DNA of 44,526 nt, from assembly GCF_004362045.1 (NCBI RefSeq), contig NZ_SNWX01000027.1, positions 1 through 44,526 on the forward strand. The letters are read 5' to 3'. Numbering within the stretch: the first letter of the stretch is position 1; each line of letters begins with the position of its first letter. Under the pieces are notes generated by a model. It did not search any database, had not been told where the DNA came from, and saw only the letters and a list, made by a program, of their open reading frames with translations. This document shows positions 18,998 through 29,100 of the stretch, piece by piece. This DNA is from Halanaerobium saccharolyticum (GTDB lineage: Bacteria > Bacillota > Halanaerobiia > Halanaerobiales > Halanaerobiaceae). The position numbers were made by a program, and so were the translations under genes.

Positions 18998-20368
18998 TTA
19001 AGTTTTTTGTTTTGCTTCCATATTTATAAAAATTCGTTTAAATTTATATCTAAGCCAGATTGAAGCCGGGAAAATACTGACAGCTTCTGAGATTGGAAAA
19101 GCAAACCAGAGGTACTCCAGACCAAACCAATGTCCTAAAAAATACATTACCGGCAGCAGCACAACAATTTGCCGTAAAAAAGAGAAAACGAGACTGGGGA
19201 ATCCATTACCCAGAGCCTGAAAAGTAGTTGAGATAATTATTGCAGGACCGATAACAGGGAAAGCAATACTTATTTTTTTGAGGGCGTCTGTACCAATCTT
19301 AAGCAGCTCTGGATCACTATTAAACATTTTAATTAATAATTCAGGAACAGTCTGAAAAAGAATAAAACCTGTAGTTGTAAAGGTTACAGCAACTAATAGA
19401 GCAGATTTAAAAGTCTTTTTCATTCTTTCAGGATTATTATGGCCAAAATTATAGCCCATAATTGGCATATAGCCCTGATTGAGACCAAAAACAGGCATAA
19501 AAACAAAGGACTGCAGCCTGAAATAAATACCGGCAGCTGCAATTGCTGTACTGCCAAAACCTGCCAGAATTTTATTCATTCCTCCCAGCATAAAACTTGC
19601 CAGAAACTGCATAACCATTGCCGGAAAACCAACCACATAAATATCTCTTATTATTTGAAAATCAAAAGAAAAATCTTTTAAAGAAATCTGAAGCTCATTT
19701 TTTTTGCTAAAAAGTAAGATGTAAATCAAAAAGCTGCCGCTAATTATACGCGCAGTTACTGTTGCAATTGCTGCTCCAGCTACTCCCATTTCCGGAAAAA
19801 TCCAGAGTCCGTAAATCAAAAAGGGGTCAAGGATAATATTCAAAACAGAGCCGATCAACATGGCTACCATTGGGGTAAATGTATTTCCCTCTCCCCGCAG
19901 TATATTATTACTAATCATCGGGAAAAACATAGCTATAGAACCAATTAAAATAATTTTGATATATTCACTTCCCATCCTGATCAAATTAGCTTCGTTTGTA
20001 AATAACTGCAGAATCTGATCAGAAAACAAAAAACCAAAAATAGCAACTATTATTCCATAAAATACAGAAAGCATAATACTGTGTTCCGCTGCATTAACAG
20101 CAGCATGTTCATTGTTTTCTCCCAGTCGTCTGGAAATTAATGAACTGGCTCCAACACCGGTACCTACTCCAATACCAATTAAAATAATTTGAATCGGAAA
20201 AGCTAAAGACAGAGCTGAAAGAGCATCAGTGCTGATTCTTCCTACATAAATACTGTCAACTACGTTATATAAAGCCTGAATTGCCATAGCAATAATTGAG
20301 GGAATCGAAAGCCTTATCAGCAGCGGAATTATTGGTTCTGTACCAAGTTTTTGAGAATTACTTTGCAT
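18998..20368 (-). CDS. MATE family efflux transporter
   Basis: This 456-residue inner-membrane protein with about 12 predicted segments belongs to the multidrug and toxic compound extrusion family, which uses Na+ or H+ gradients to export drugs or metabolites. Typical features: LGTEPIIPLLIRLSIPSIIAM at the N-terminus, VDSIYVGRISTDALSALSLAFP after segment one, and GVGTGVGASSLISRRLGE in the first loop. A GGAGGCAG site precedes ATG (20368, reading leftwards). It is 22 bp downstream of the AEC transporter gene on the same strand, so they are probably one operon. No substrate can be inferred. Confidence 0.93.
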   Translation of the reverse strand: MQSNSQKLGTEPIIPLLIRLSIPSIIAMAIQALYNVVDSIYVGRISTDALSALSLAFPIQIILIGIGVGTGVGASSLISRRLGENNEHAAVNAAEHSIMLSVFYGIIVAIFGFLFSDQILQLFTNEANLIRMGSEYIKIILIGSIAMFFPMISNNILRGEGNTFTPMVAMLIGSVLNIILDPFLIYGLWIFPEMGVAGAAIATVTARIISGSFLIYILLFSKKNELQISLKDFSFDFQIIRDIYVVGFPAMVMQFLASFMLGGMNKILAGFGSTAIAAAGIYFRLQSFVFMPVFGLNQGYMPIMGYNFGHNNPERMKKTFKSALLVAVTFTTTGFILFQTVPELLIKMFNSDPELLKIGTDALKKISIAFPVIGPAIIISTTFQALGNGFPSLVFSFLRQIVVLLPVMYFLGHWFGLEYLWFAFPISEAVSIFPASIWLRYKFKRIFINMEAKQKT

Positions 20369-20390
20369 TTTAACTGCCTCCAGTTATCTA

Positions 20391-21320
20391 TTATTTAAAA
20401 TATGTTGTCAAATACGAAATTGCAGGAATGCTCAGTGCTGCCATTAAAGTAGATAAAAATAGACTTTCAGCTGCAAAAACATAATTACCCTCATATCTTT
20501 CGGCGAAAATAACTCCATTAGCGGCAGCTGGCATTGCTATTTGTAAAACTAAAATGCTTCTTATTGGATCAGCAATATTAAAGTAATTTAAAATTAATAG
20601 AGCTGCAGCAGGAATTATTAATAGTTTTAAAGTTGAATAAGCAATAATATTTAAATCCTTAAAAATACCTGATATTTTAATCTCGGCCAGCCCACTCCCA
20701 ATAACCAGCATGGAAAGGGGAAAAGTAGCTTCTGCCAGCATATCAACAGCTGTCATTATTGGACCTGGAAGTTTGAGACCAGTTAACATTAAAAATAAGC
20801 CAATTATAATTGCAATTACACCGTTATTAAAAATATCCCTTAAATTGATCTCTTTTTCGTCATTTCCCCGCAAAAACAGATTGGCCCCATAGGTCCATAA
20901 AAAGATGTTAAAGACCACAACTCCAATCGAACCGAAAAAAATACCGTTTTCTGGAAATAAGACATCGATCACCGGCAGTCCCATATATCCAACATTTCCA
21001 AAGATCAGGAAAAATTTAAGTACAATTTTTTTGTCCCTGGAAATGGGGAAAAATCTGGCAATTAATGAGGCAGCTGCTATTAGAATTAAATAGAAAGCAA
21101 TCCAGTATAAAAATAAATCTTTAAAATCCCCCAGCATTTTAGCAGTGATCTCAATTTGGAGAGAGGAAATTAACATAGCGGGCAGAATTAAGTCCAAAAG
21201 CAGCTTAGAGATGGCACCGGTTTCTTTTTTATCGAGATGTTTGCTGCGCCTGAGAAAATAACCAACAGCAATTAATAGGAATAATGATATAATTTGTGTT
21301 ATGACCACCTGAAAATTCAA
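20391..21320 (-). CDS. AEC family transporter (auxin efflux carrier-like permease)
   Basis: This 309-residue protein has about ten hydrophobic segments and the AEC pattern: LLIAVGYFLRRSKHLDKKETGAISKLLLDLILPAMLISSL at the start and FGNVGYMGLPVIDVLFPENG in the middle. Bacterial members export or import malate and other organic acids; the substrate here is unknown. The start is TTG (21318-21320 on the reverse strand) behind GGAGGCAG about 7 nt away. It is the first gene of the minus-strand pair with the MATE transporter and diverges from the RNA methyltransferase gene. Confidence 0.9.
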   Translation of the reverse strand: MNFQVVITQIISLFLLIAVGYFLRRSKHLDKKETGAISKLLLDLILPAMLISSLQIEITAKMLGDFKDLFLYWIAFYLILIAAASLIARFFPISRDKKIVLKFFLIFGNVGYMGLPVIDVLFPENGIFFGSIGVVVFNIFLWTYGANLFLRGNDEKEINLRDIFNNGVIAIIIGLFLMLTGLKLPGPIMTAVDMLAEATFPLSMLVIGSGLAEIKISGIFKDLNIIAYSTLKLLIIPAAALLILNYFNIADPIRSILVLQIAMPAAANGVIFAERYEGNYVFAAESLFLSTLMAALSIPAISYLTTYFK

Positions 21321-21527
21321 AATACTGCCTCCTTGTGGAATGCTTTAGTTATCTGTAGGTTCTATTGTTATTAATTAAATTTAATTATTTGTTTCTAAAT
21401 CATAAATATTCTATCAAATTATTCTACCATAGAAGTATTAAGCTGTAAAGTTTGCTAAGCTGGAGTTTTATGTGATAAACTTTTATAAGGACATTACAGC
21501 AATAATAATTATAGAGGAGTGCCAATT

Positions 21528-22880
21528 TTGAAAAAAGATGAAATTAAAACTTTTAAAATAGAAGATTTAGCCCATGGTGGAGATGGAGTGGCCAGAGCAG
21601 AGAATGGAAAGGCTGTTTTTATTGCTCTAACTTTACCTGGAGATCTTGTAAAAGCAAAAATCACTAAGATTAAAAAAGATTATGCTTTTGCTGAGTTAGT
21701 AGAAGTTGTTGAAGCCGGTGAAGGAAGGATCAAAGCTTCCTGTCCAGTTTATAATGAGTGTGGAGGCTGTCAGCTTCAGCATATTAATTACCAAAAAGAA
21801 TTAGAATTTAAACAGAACAATCTTAAACAGCTAATTAATCGGATCGCAAAAATTGAAGACTTTAAATTAAGGGATGTGCTGGCTGCAGATGATGATTTTC
21901 GCTACCGAAATAAGGCTCAATTCCCCCTGGATTTAGATGACGAAGGTCAGATAACTGCCGGATTTTATAAAAGAGGAAGTCATGAGATTGTGCCCAATCA
22001 TGACTGTCTGATTCAGCATCCCTTAATCAACAGAATTTTAAGAATCACCCTGGAAGAATTAAATAAATTTCAGCTCAGTGTATATAATGAGAATACATTA
22101 AGTGGACTGCTGCGGCACCTGGTGATTAGAGTTGGAACCTGTACCAATCAGGCCTTACTGGTAATGGTCACTAATGGTGATGACTTTATCGATAAAAATT
22201 TAATTGCCAGAACTCTGGTGCGTAAAATTCCTGAGTTAAAAGGTGTAGTTCAAAATATAAATACTAAAAATACAAATGTTATTTTTGGTAAAGAGGATAT
22301 TCTGCTGGCTGGTGAAAATAAAATTACTGAATATATTGGTAAGACAGCTTATTCAATTTCTGCCAGATCATTTTTTCAGGTTAATACCATGCAGGCCAAA
22401 AAGTTATATGATACAGCAGCAAAATATCTTGGTGATGATGGTAATGCGAGAGTGATTGATGCTTTCTCCGGTACGGGTAGTATTGCTCTTTATCTGGCAG
22501 ATCAGGCAGAAAAAATTTATGCAGTTGAATCTTTAAAATCTGCTGTGGAAGATGCCAGAGCTAATGCTGAATTAAATAAAATCAATAATGTAGAATTTGA
22601 GCAGGGACTAGTAGAAGATAAACTGCCGGAATTACTAAAAAATGATCAAATTGATACAATTATTTTTGATCCTCCCCGAAAAGGACTGGATGAAAAAACA
22701 ATTAATTTGCTGCTGGAAAATAAGCTTGAAAAAATAATCTATATTTCCTGTAATCCTGCTACTCTGGCAAGAGATCTAAAGCGGTTAAAATCAAAATATA
22801 AATTAGTAGAAATTCAGCCTGTAGATCTTTTTCCTCAGACTTACCATATAGAATCTGCTGCTTTTTTGAATAAAACTTAA
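21528..22880 (+). CDS. 23S rRNA (uracil-5-)-methyltransferase, RumA/RlmD-RlmCD family
   Basis: This protein of about 450 residues methylates the 5-position of uridine in 23S rRNA using S-adenosylmethionine. It has an N-terminal TRAM domain (IEDLAHGGDGVAR...KAVFIALTLPGD), four [4Fe-4S] cysteines (SCPVYNECGGCQLQH plus a later NHDC), and the methyltransferase core with DAFSGTGSIALYLA, DPPRKGLD and the catalytic YISCNPATLARDL motif. I prefer TTG 21528 because GAGGAG (21514-21519) is 8 nt upstream. A GTG at 21519 would overlap that site. It could be RlmD- or RlmCD-like (B. subtilis YefA type); the exact uridine cannot be told. Confidence 0.93.
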   Translation: MKKDEIKTFKIEDLAHGGDGVARAENGKAVFIALTLPGDLVKAKITKIKKDYAFAELVEVVEAGEGRIKASCPVYNECGGCQLQHINYQKELEFKQNNLKQLINRIAKIEDFKLRDVLAADDDFRYRNKAQFPLDLDDEGQITAGFYKRGSHEIVPNHDCLIQHPLINRILRITLEELNKFQLSVYNENTLSGLLRHLVIRVGTCTNQALLVMVTNGDDFIDKNLIARTLVRKIPELKGVVQNINTKNTNVIFGKEDILLAGENKITEYIGKTAYSISARSFFQVNTMQAKKLYDTAAKYLGDDGNARVIDAFSGTGSIALYLADQAEKIYAVESLKSAVEDARANAELNKINNVEFEQGLVEDKLPELLKNDQIDTIIFDPPRKGLDEKTINLLLENKLEKIIYISCNPATLARDLKRLKSKYKLVEIQPVDLFPQTYHIESAAFLNKT

Positions 22881-22942
22881 AAATTGTGGGTGTTTTACGG
22901 AATATATCAAATACAAATGAAACAATATTTTTGATAAAAAGC

Positions 22943-22972
22943 TTGCCAAGACTGGTATTCTTATGATATATT
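22943..22972 (+). promoter_or_regulatory. probable sigma-A promoter of the small membrane protein gene
   Basis: TTGCCA (22943-22948) and TATATT (22967-22972) are separated by 18 bp, about 60 bp upstream of ATG 23031. Confidence 0.5.
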
Positions 22973-23030
22973 ATTATAAAGTTGGTCATTATTTTAAGAA
23001 TCAAGTTACTCCATAATTGGAGGTTGAATT

Positions 23031-23303
23031 ATGAATTTATTTCTATTAATTATATTTGTAATAGTTGGGATTGCCGGTTTGATTTATAATGTTGATTCTG
23101 GTGTTTTTATTGGGCTGGGATTAATACCCTGGCAGATTTTAAAAATTAAGATTAAGAGAAAATTTGTCTTAACCGCTATAATCATCTCTTCGGCAGCAGG
23201 GCTTGGATATTTTATTTATCATTCTAAGTGGTTAATCGCTGCTTTGTTTGTCTTTATCCAGCTCTATAATTATTGGGGTTATTTAAATATTGTTAATGAA
23301 TAA
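23031..23303 (+). CDS. small integral membrane protein of unknown function
   Basis: This 90-residue protein consists almost entirely of hydrophobic segments (about residues 2-20, 24-36, 46-62 and 67-84), with a basic KIKIKRK stretch at 38-44 that probably faces the cytoplasm. There is no cleavable signal and I recognise no family motif. A TTGGAGG site precedes ATG 23031 and a likely promoter lies at 22943-22972. The FmdB-type gene follows 39 bp later and may be co-transcribed. Function unknown. Confidence 0.72.
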   Translation: MNLFLLIIFVIVGIAGLIYNVDSGVFIGLGLIPWQILKIKIKRKFVLTAIIISSAAGLGYFIYHSKWLIAALFVFIQLYNYWGYLNIVNE

Positions 23304-23342
23304 AAATCAAATTAGAAAACAGGATATGAAGGAGGAATAAAA

Positions 23343-23585
23343 ATGCCGACATATTTATATGAATGCGAAAAATGTGGTAGATTTGAAGAATTTCAGAATA
23401 TTAGTGAGGATGCTTTAGAGGAATGTCCGGAATGCAGTGGTGAGGTTAAGAGGATTATCGGTTCTCCGGGAATTATTTTTAAAGGATCTAATTTTTATGT
23501 GAATCAGGATAAAAAAAGCTCAACTAATAATTCTACTAAAAGCTCAACTAAAAGTAATGAAAAAAAGAGTGAAAAAGTTTCTTAA
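23343..23585 (+). CDS. FmdB-family zinc ribbon protein
   Basis: This 80-residue protein starts PTYLYECEKCGRFEEFQ and has a second pair in ECPECSGEVKRIIG. Together these form the CxxC...CxxC zinc ribbon of the FmdB regulatory-protein family, followed by the typical GIIFKGSNFYV. The last ~25 residues are a low-complexity, disordered S/T/K/N tail. FmdB proteins were named from a putative regulator of formamidase, but their general function is unclear. A GGAGGAAT site precedes the ATG. Confidence 0.92.
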   Translation: MPTYLYECEKCGRFEEFQNISEDALEECPECSGEVKRIIGSPGIIFKGSNFYVNQDKKSSTNNSTKSSTKSNEKKSEKVS

Positions 23586-23644
23586 ATTATTTTTGGCTGG
23601 CGACAGTCCAGTTTATATTTGAGCCATAAAATTACGCAAATAAG

Positions 23645-23672
23645 CCGGCCTTAGTGCCGGTTTTAATTTTTT
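23645..23672 (+). terminator. rho-independent terminator
   Basis: CCGGC (23645-23649) pairs with GCCGG (23656-23660) around CTTAGT, with flanking A/T pairs and a T-rich tail. It ends the FmdB transcript. Confidence 0.7.
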
Positions 23673-23713
23673 CTATCTGTGATTTGACTTTTAATAACGA
23701 AAGAAGGTAAAAA

Positions 23714-24856
23714 ATGACTATTGTGGCTGCTAAAAAATGTTATAGTTATCAGGCAGAAGAACTTTCTGAAAAGTTGGATATTTTGCTGCAGGAGCTTGGG
23801 GGATTGGAAAATTTTATCCAGGCCGGTGATCAGGTAGTTTTTAAGACAAATCTTTTAATGGGCAAGGCGCCGGAGGAAGCTGTAACTACCAATCCTGAAT
23901 TTATAAGGGCTCTGGCTAGAAAGGTTAAAGCGCTAGGAGCAGAGGTAGTTATTGCCGATAGTCCAGGTGGTCCTTTTAATGAAAAATTACTCAAAAGAGC
24001 ATATCAGAAATCTGGTCTTTATGAGATGGCTGCTGTAGAAAATTTGAAATTGAATTATAATACTGATTCTCAAAAACATGAATATCGAGCAGGGAAGATC
24101 AATAAATCTTTTCAGCTGGTCTCTTATTTAGAAGCTGCTGATTTAGTAATCAACTTACCAAAGTTAAAAACTCATGGTTTAACAATGTATACAGGTGCAG
24201 TCAAAAATCTTTTTGGCTGTATTCCGGGAGTTTTGAAAGCAGAATACCATCTGCGGATGCAGTCAGTTGATGATTTCTCGCGGATGTTAAATGATCTGGC
24301 AGCACTTGTTGCTCCAGAATTAACAATTATGGATGCAGTTGTAGGTATGGAGGGAGAGGGTCCTTCTAATGGGCAGCCGCGGGAGTTTAATTATTTACTG
24401 GCTTCTACTTCCCCGTATTATCTTGATCTGGCAGCTGTCAGACTGATGGGAATTACACCGGAAGAAAAAGTTCCTTCAATTAAAGCCGCACTGGCTGATC
24501 AGTTTATCAACAGGGATAATTTAGAACTTAGAGGGGATCAGATTGAGCCGTTAACTAATGTTAAAATTCCAAAAATCGAAAAGGAAAATAATCTGCTTGA
24601 TGCAAAATTACCTAATTTTTTATCAGATATTATAGAGAAATTTTTGCGTCCTAAACCAGTTTTCAAAGAAGAAAATTGTGTAGGCTGTCGAAACTGTGCT
24701 GAAAACTGCCCACCTGAGGCAATTACAATGGTTGATAATTTTCCAGAAGTGGAGTTGGAGACATGTATTCGCTGTTTCTGCTGTCAGGAACTTTGTCCCT
24801 ATGATGCAGTAGAAATTAAATATCCACTGCTGGCGAAGCTGCTTTTTTCAAATTAA
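23714..24856 (+). CDS. DUF362 protein with C-terminal 2x[4Fe-4S] ferredoxin domain
   Basis: This 380-residue protein has a DUF362 domain (about residues 1-300; VVFKTNLLM, VTTNPEFIRAL, ADSPGGP, NLPKLKTHG and GAVKNLFGCIPG are typical). Two ferredoxin motifs follow: CVGCRNCAENCPP and CIRCFCCQELCPYDAV (about 320-370). The family is common in anaerobes and is presumed to be redox-active, but no reaction is established. An AAGAAGG site precedes ATG 23714. The phosphodiesterase and YlbF genes follow closely (17 bp, then 1-bp overlap), forming a likely operon. Confidence 0.9.
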   Translation: MTIVAAKKCYSYQAEELSEKLDILLQELGGLENFIQAGDQVVFKTNLLMGKAPEEAVTTNPEFIRALARKVKALGAEVVIADSPGGPFNEKLLKRAYQKSGLYEMAAVENLKLNYNTDSQKHEYRAGKINKSFQLVSYLEAADLVINLPKLKTHGLTMYTGAVKNLFGCIPGVLKAEYHLRMQSVDDFSRMLNDLAALVAPELTIMDAVVGMEGEGPSNGQPREFNYLLASTSPYYLDLAAVRLMGITPEEKVPSIKAALADQFINRDNLELRGDQIEPLTNVKIPKIEKENNLLDAKLPNFLSDIIEKFLRPKPVFKEENCVGCRNCAENCPPEAITMVDNFPEVELETCIRCFCCQELCPYDAVEIKYPLLAKLLFSN

Positions 24857-24873
24857 TGGAGGTTTAATAAAAA

Positions 24874-25368
24874 ATGAGAATAGGAGTTATTTCAGATACC
24901 CATTTACCCAATACAGATCAAGATTTTCCGGAAGAATTAATTGCAGAATTAAGAAAAGTTGACTTAATTATTCATGCTGGTGACCACTGTGAAGAACGAT
25001 ATTTAAATAAATTAAAATCGATTGCCGAAGTTAAAACTGTTGCCGGCAACAGAGACAGTTACCCCTTACAGAAGAAATTAAAAGATAAATTAACTTTTGA
25101 AGCTGCCGGTCAGAAAATTTCTGTGATTCACGGCCATCAATTTCGGGGTAAAAATATTCTTCAGGGTTTAAATTACACATTTGTGGATAGTGATATTATT
25201 GTCTTTGGTCATACACATCGGCCTTTTAATGAACGTTTAAGTGATAAATTATTTTTTAATCCGGGCTCACCAACTGATAAACGACTGGAAAAAAATTATA
25301 CATTTGGTATAATAGAAATTGAAGAAGAAATAAAAGCTGAAATTAAAATTTTGAAGGAGGAATCTTAA
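24874..25368 (+). CDS. YfcE/MJ0936-family metallophosphodiesterase
   Basis: This 164-residue calcineurin-like phosphoesterase has all five motifs: VISDTHLPN (6-14), HAGDH, VAGNRDS, VIHGHQ and VFGHTHRPF, ending with FNPGSP. Such enzymes hydrolyse phosphodiesters with two metal ions (Mn typical); the physiological substrate is unknown. Length is typical. It is preceded by TGGAGG, and the last base of its TAA is the first base of the ylbF ATG (TAATG), indicating translational coupling. Confidence 0.93.
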   Translation: MRIGVISDTHLPNTDQDFPEELIAELRKVDLIIHAGDHCEERYLNKLKSIAEVKTVAGNRDSYPLQKKLKDKLTFEAAGQKISVIHGHQFRGKNILQGLNYTFVDSDIIVFGHTHRPFNERLSDKLFFNPGSPTDKRLEKNYTFGIIEIEEEIKAEIKILKEES

Positions 25369-25793
25369 TGTCAGTACATGATACTGCAAGAAGACTGCAG
25401 AGAAAGTTAAAGAATTCCGATGAATATCAAAAGTATCAGGACTTACGCGAAAAAGTGATGGAAAAAGAGGGCTCTAAAAAAATGCTGCTGGATTATCAAA
25501 ATTTGATGATGGAGATGCAGAGTAAGAGGATGTCAGGAGAAGAATTGAGCCAGGAAGATAAAGAGAGACTGCAGAACCTGCAGAATTTTATTGAGATTAA
25601 TAATAATGTAAAAAAATATTTAGAGGCAGAATATGCTTTAAGCCAGACAATTCAGGATATCCAGAAAATTATATTTTCTGATATTGAAGTTGGAATTCCA
25701 GAGGAAGAACTGCAGCCTGAAAATGAAAATTCCGCAGCGGCTGATTCAGAAGAATATAGTGAAACAGCAGAGGCGGAAGACAGCGAAAAATAA
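25368..25793 (+). CDS. YlbF/YmcA-family regulator
   Basis: This 141-residue helical protein matches the YlbF/YmcA (Com_YlbF) family: LQRKLKNSDEYQKYQDLREKVME, then LLDYQNLMMEMQSKRMSGEE and EINNNVKKYLEAEYALSQTIQDIQKII. In Bacillus, YlbF, YmcA and YaaT form a complex that helps RNase Y process mRNA. The last ~30 residues are a strongly acidic tail (EELQPENENS...AEDSEK) with no family counterpart I know, which fits a halophilic proteome. It is coupled to the phosphodiesterase gene and followed by a strong terminator. Confidence 0.88.
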   Translation: MSVHDTARRLQRKLKNSDEYQKYQDLREKVMEKEGSKKMLLDYQNLMMEMQSKRMSGEELSQEDKERLQNLQNFIEINNNVKKYLEAEYALSQTIQDIQKIIFSDIEVGIPEEELQPENENSAAADSEEYSETAEAEDSEK

Positions 25794-25799
25794 ATTTAA

Positions 25800-25840
25800 A
25801 AAAGCATCCCCACCTGAGGATGCTTTTAAAATCTTTTTTT
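25800..25840 (+). terminator. bidirectional terminator between convergent genes
   Basis: AAAAGCATCC (25800-25809) pairs with GGATGCTTTT (25818-25827) around CCACCTGA, followed by AAAATC and a run of T. It separates ylbF from the convergent NifU-like gene. Confidence 0.85.
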
Positions 25841-25876
25841 ATTTAAATGTTAAAAACTTTAATTTGTTGAACTAAA

Positions 25877-26098
25877 TTAAACAGATTGTACTTCCTGAAC
25901 TCCGTCAACATTTTGTTTTAAAGTTCTTTCAATACCATTTTTTATGGTTAAGGTTGACATTGGACAACCACTACAGGCTCCTAAAAGTTTTACTTTAACG
26001 ACTCCATCTTCAGTTACTTCGACTAATTCAACATCTCCGCCATCAGCCTGAAGACTTGGTCTGATTTTATCAATATATTTTTGTACTTCTTCTTTCAT
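25877..26098 (-). CDS. NifU C-terminal domain protein (Fe-S scaffold, Nfu type)
   Basis: This 73-residue protein consists of the NifU/Nfu C-terminal domain: [17 protein letters not shown] followed by [20 protein letters not shown], with cluster-binding C42 and C45. Such proteins carry or transfer [4Fe-4S] clusters to apoproteins, useful in a cell rich in ferredoxins and hydrogenase-type proteins. A strong AGGAGGTGC site precedes ATG, and a -35/-10 promoter (26130-26158) is visible on the reverse strand. Length is standard for stand-alone members. Confidence 0.95.
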   Translation of the reverse strand: MKEEVQKYIDKIRPSLQADGGDVELVEVTEDGVVKVKLLGACSGCPMSTLTIKNGIERTLKQNVDGVQEVQSV

Positions 26099-26129
26099 AC
26101 TTGCACCTCCTAAATTAACATTTGATTAT

Positions 26130-26158
26130 ATTATACAAAAAAACTCAAGATTTTACAA
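26130..26158 (-). promoter_or_regulatory. promoter of the NifU-like gene
   Basis: On the reverse strand, TTGTAA (26153-26158) and TATAAT (26130-26135) are separated by 17 bp, about 30 bp from the ATG at 26098. Confidence 0.65.
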
Positions 26159-26184
26159 GTATAAATTTAAAAGGAATGATTTAA

Positions 26185-29100
26185 ATGTCCGATTTTGTCC
26201 ATCTTCACAATCATACAGCCTTTAGTCTGCTGGATGGAGCAATTAGAGTGGATTCCTTAATCAAAAAAACAAAAGAATATGAGATGCCAGCAGCTGCGAT
26301 TACCGATCACGGTGTGCTCTATGGCATGATTGATTTTTATAGAAAAGCAAAAAAAGAGGGAATTAAACCGATTATTGGGGCAGAAATTTATCTGTCACCG
26401 GGCAGCCGCTTTGAAAAGAGCCGTAAGCGCTATCATCTGGTGCTGCTGGCTCAGAACAAGCAGGGATATCACAATTTAATTCAGCTGGTTTCTAAAGCCT
26501 GGCTGGAGGGGTTTTATTATAAACCCCGGGTTGATAAAGAGCTGCTGGCAGAATACAGTCAGGGTTTAATTTGTTTATCTGCCTGTCTGCAGGGAGAAAT
26601 CCCGCAGCTTTTACTTAACGGTAATTATGATCTGGCCCAAAAGGCCGCCTCTGATTATCAGGCTATTTTTGGTAAAGAAAATTTCTTTTTAGAGCTGCAG
26701 GACCATAATCTGCAGCAGGAGAAAGAAGCAGCCCAGGGTTTACTAAAGTTAAGCCGGGAAAATAATATTCCTGCTGTCGTTACTAATGACAGCCACTATC
26801 TAAATAAAGAAGATGCAGAACTGCAGGATATTTTACTGGCTCTGCAGACCGGGACAACTGTGGATGATGAAAATAGGATGACCTTTAGTGGAGAAGAATT
26901 TTATTATAAAACACCGACTGAGATGCGGGAACTTTTCCCGGAACTTGATTCTGCCTATCAAAATACTGTCCGGATTGCGGATCGGGTTGAGGTTGATCTT
27001 GATTTTAATCATTTTTATCTGCCCGAATATCCGGATCTGGGGGAAGAAAAATCTCCGGAGGATCTGCTGAAAAAATTATGTTTTAAAGGCTTAAAAGCAA
27101 AAGATATGTCTTCAAATCAGGAAGCTGTGGAAAGGCTCAAATATGAGCTCAGGATAATTTTTGAGATGGGTTATGCGGCCTATTTTTTAATTGTCTATGA
27201 TTTTGTAAAATATGCAGAGGATAATCAAATTATGGTTGGTCCCGGTCGGGGTTCAGCTGCCGGGAGTTTAGTTGCCTATCTTTTAAATATCACCAAAGTT
27301 AATCCTTTAAAATACGGCTTAATTTTTGAGCGCTTTTTAAATCCAGAAAGGGTAACAATGCCCGATATTGATATCGATTTTGATGAGAATCGGGATCAGA
27401 TTATTGAATATGTTAAGCAGAGATATGGGACAGAACGGGTGGCTCAGATTGGAACTTTCGGGACTATGGCGGCCCGGGCAGCAGTCAGAGATGTCGGTAG
27501 AGCTCTGGCTATTCCCTACGGAAAAGTTGATCGGGTGGCAAAATTAATTTCTTCTCGCAAAGGTATAGAACAGTCAATGAAAGATCAAAATAAACTGCAG
27601 GAGCTTTATCAAAATGATGGAGAAATTAAAGAACTGCTTGATTATGCTAGAGGGGTTGAAGGCCTACCGCGCCATATTTCGACTCATGCAGCCGGAGTTA
27701 TCATTGGGGCTGAACCGCTGGCCCAGATAGTTCCGCTGCAGAAGCAGGATGAGAGTGTAATTACCCAGCTGCCGATGGGTGATCTGGAAGCTCTGGGACT
27801 TTTAAAGATGGACTTTTTAGGATTAAGAAATTTAACAGTAATCAAAAATACTCTTAAATTGATCGATGAGCGTCATGGTGAAAATATAGATATCGATAAT
27901 CTTCCACTTGACGATCCAGATGTATACCAGTTTCTTTCAACTGGAAAGACAGCTGGTGTTTTTCAGATGGAATCTTATTTATTTCAGTCTTTAAATAAAA
28001 AAATGAAGCCGGAGCGCTTTAATGATTTAATTGCCATGCTGGCCCTGGGGCGTCCTGGTCCTTTAGGCAGTAATATTGTAGATGATTTTATTGCTATCAG
28101 GCACGGCAAAAAAGAAGCAGAATATTTACATCCTAAATTAAAGCCTATACTAGAAGAAACCTTTGGAATGATTTTATATCAGGAACAGGTTATGGAAATT
28201 GCAAGTACTCTAGCCGGTTACAGTATGGGTGAGGCGGATCTTTTACGTCGAGGAATGGGTAAAAAGAAATTAAAACTGGTTGCAGCCGAAAGAGAAAAAT
28301 TTGTTAAAGGGGCAGTAGAGCGGGGGATTGCGGAAGAAACTGCTCAGGAAATTTTCGACCAGATGGAGTATTTTGCTGGTTATGGTTTTAATAAATCACA
28401 CTCAACTGCCTATGCATTTTTAGCCTATCAGACTGCCTATCTAAAATATCATTACCCGGCTGAATTTATGGCCGCTTTATTTTCTTCTGTGATGGGCAAT
28501 CAGGATAAAATTTCAGATTATATTAAAGCTTCACGGGAAATTAATCTGGATATTTTACCACCTGATATCAATCAAAGCTACCATGATTTTACTGCTGAAA
28601 ATGAGGGACAAATTCGTTATGGACTGAAGGCAATCAAAAATGTGGGTTCTGGAACAATTAACGCTTTAATAAAGGCAAGAAAAGAAAAAGAATTTACTTC
28701 TTTGATCGATTTTTTGAAAAGAGTTGACATTTCAGCAATTAATGTACAGAGTCTGGAAGCTTTTATAAAAGCAGGTGCCTTTGATCAGATTTCTGTCAGC
28801 AGGGCTTCACTGCTTTTGAACTTTGAGGATTTATACAATAAATATAATAATTTATCAAAACATCGGGCGCAGGGACAGCAGTCTTTTGCAGAGTTATTTG
28901 AAGATCAGAATGAATTTTTAGAAGAAGACTTAAATTATACTGAGGTAGAGGAATTAAAGACCGAAACTATCCTGGAACAGGAAAAAGAATTTCTGGGGAT
29001 TTATCTTTCAGCTCATCCTCTTGACCAGTATCAGGATAAACTACGGCACTTAAACACTTATTCGATTAATAAAGTTTTGCAAGTGCCAGAAGGGCAGAAA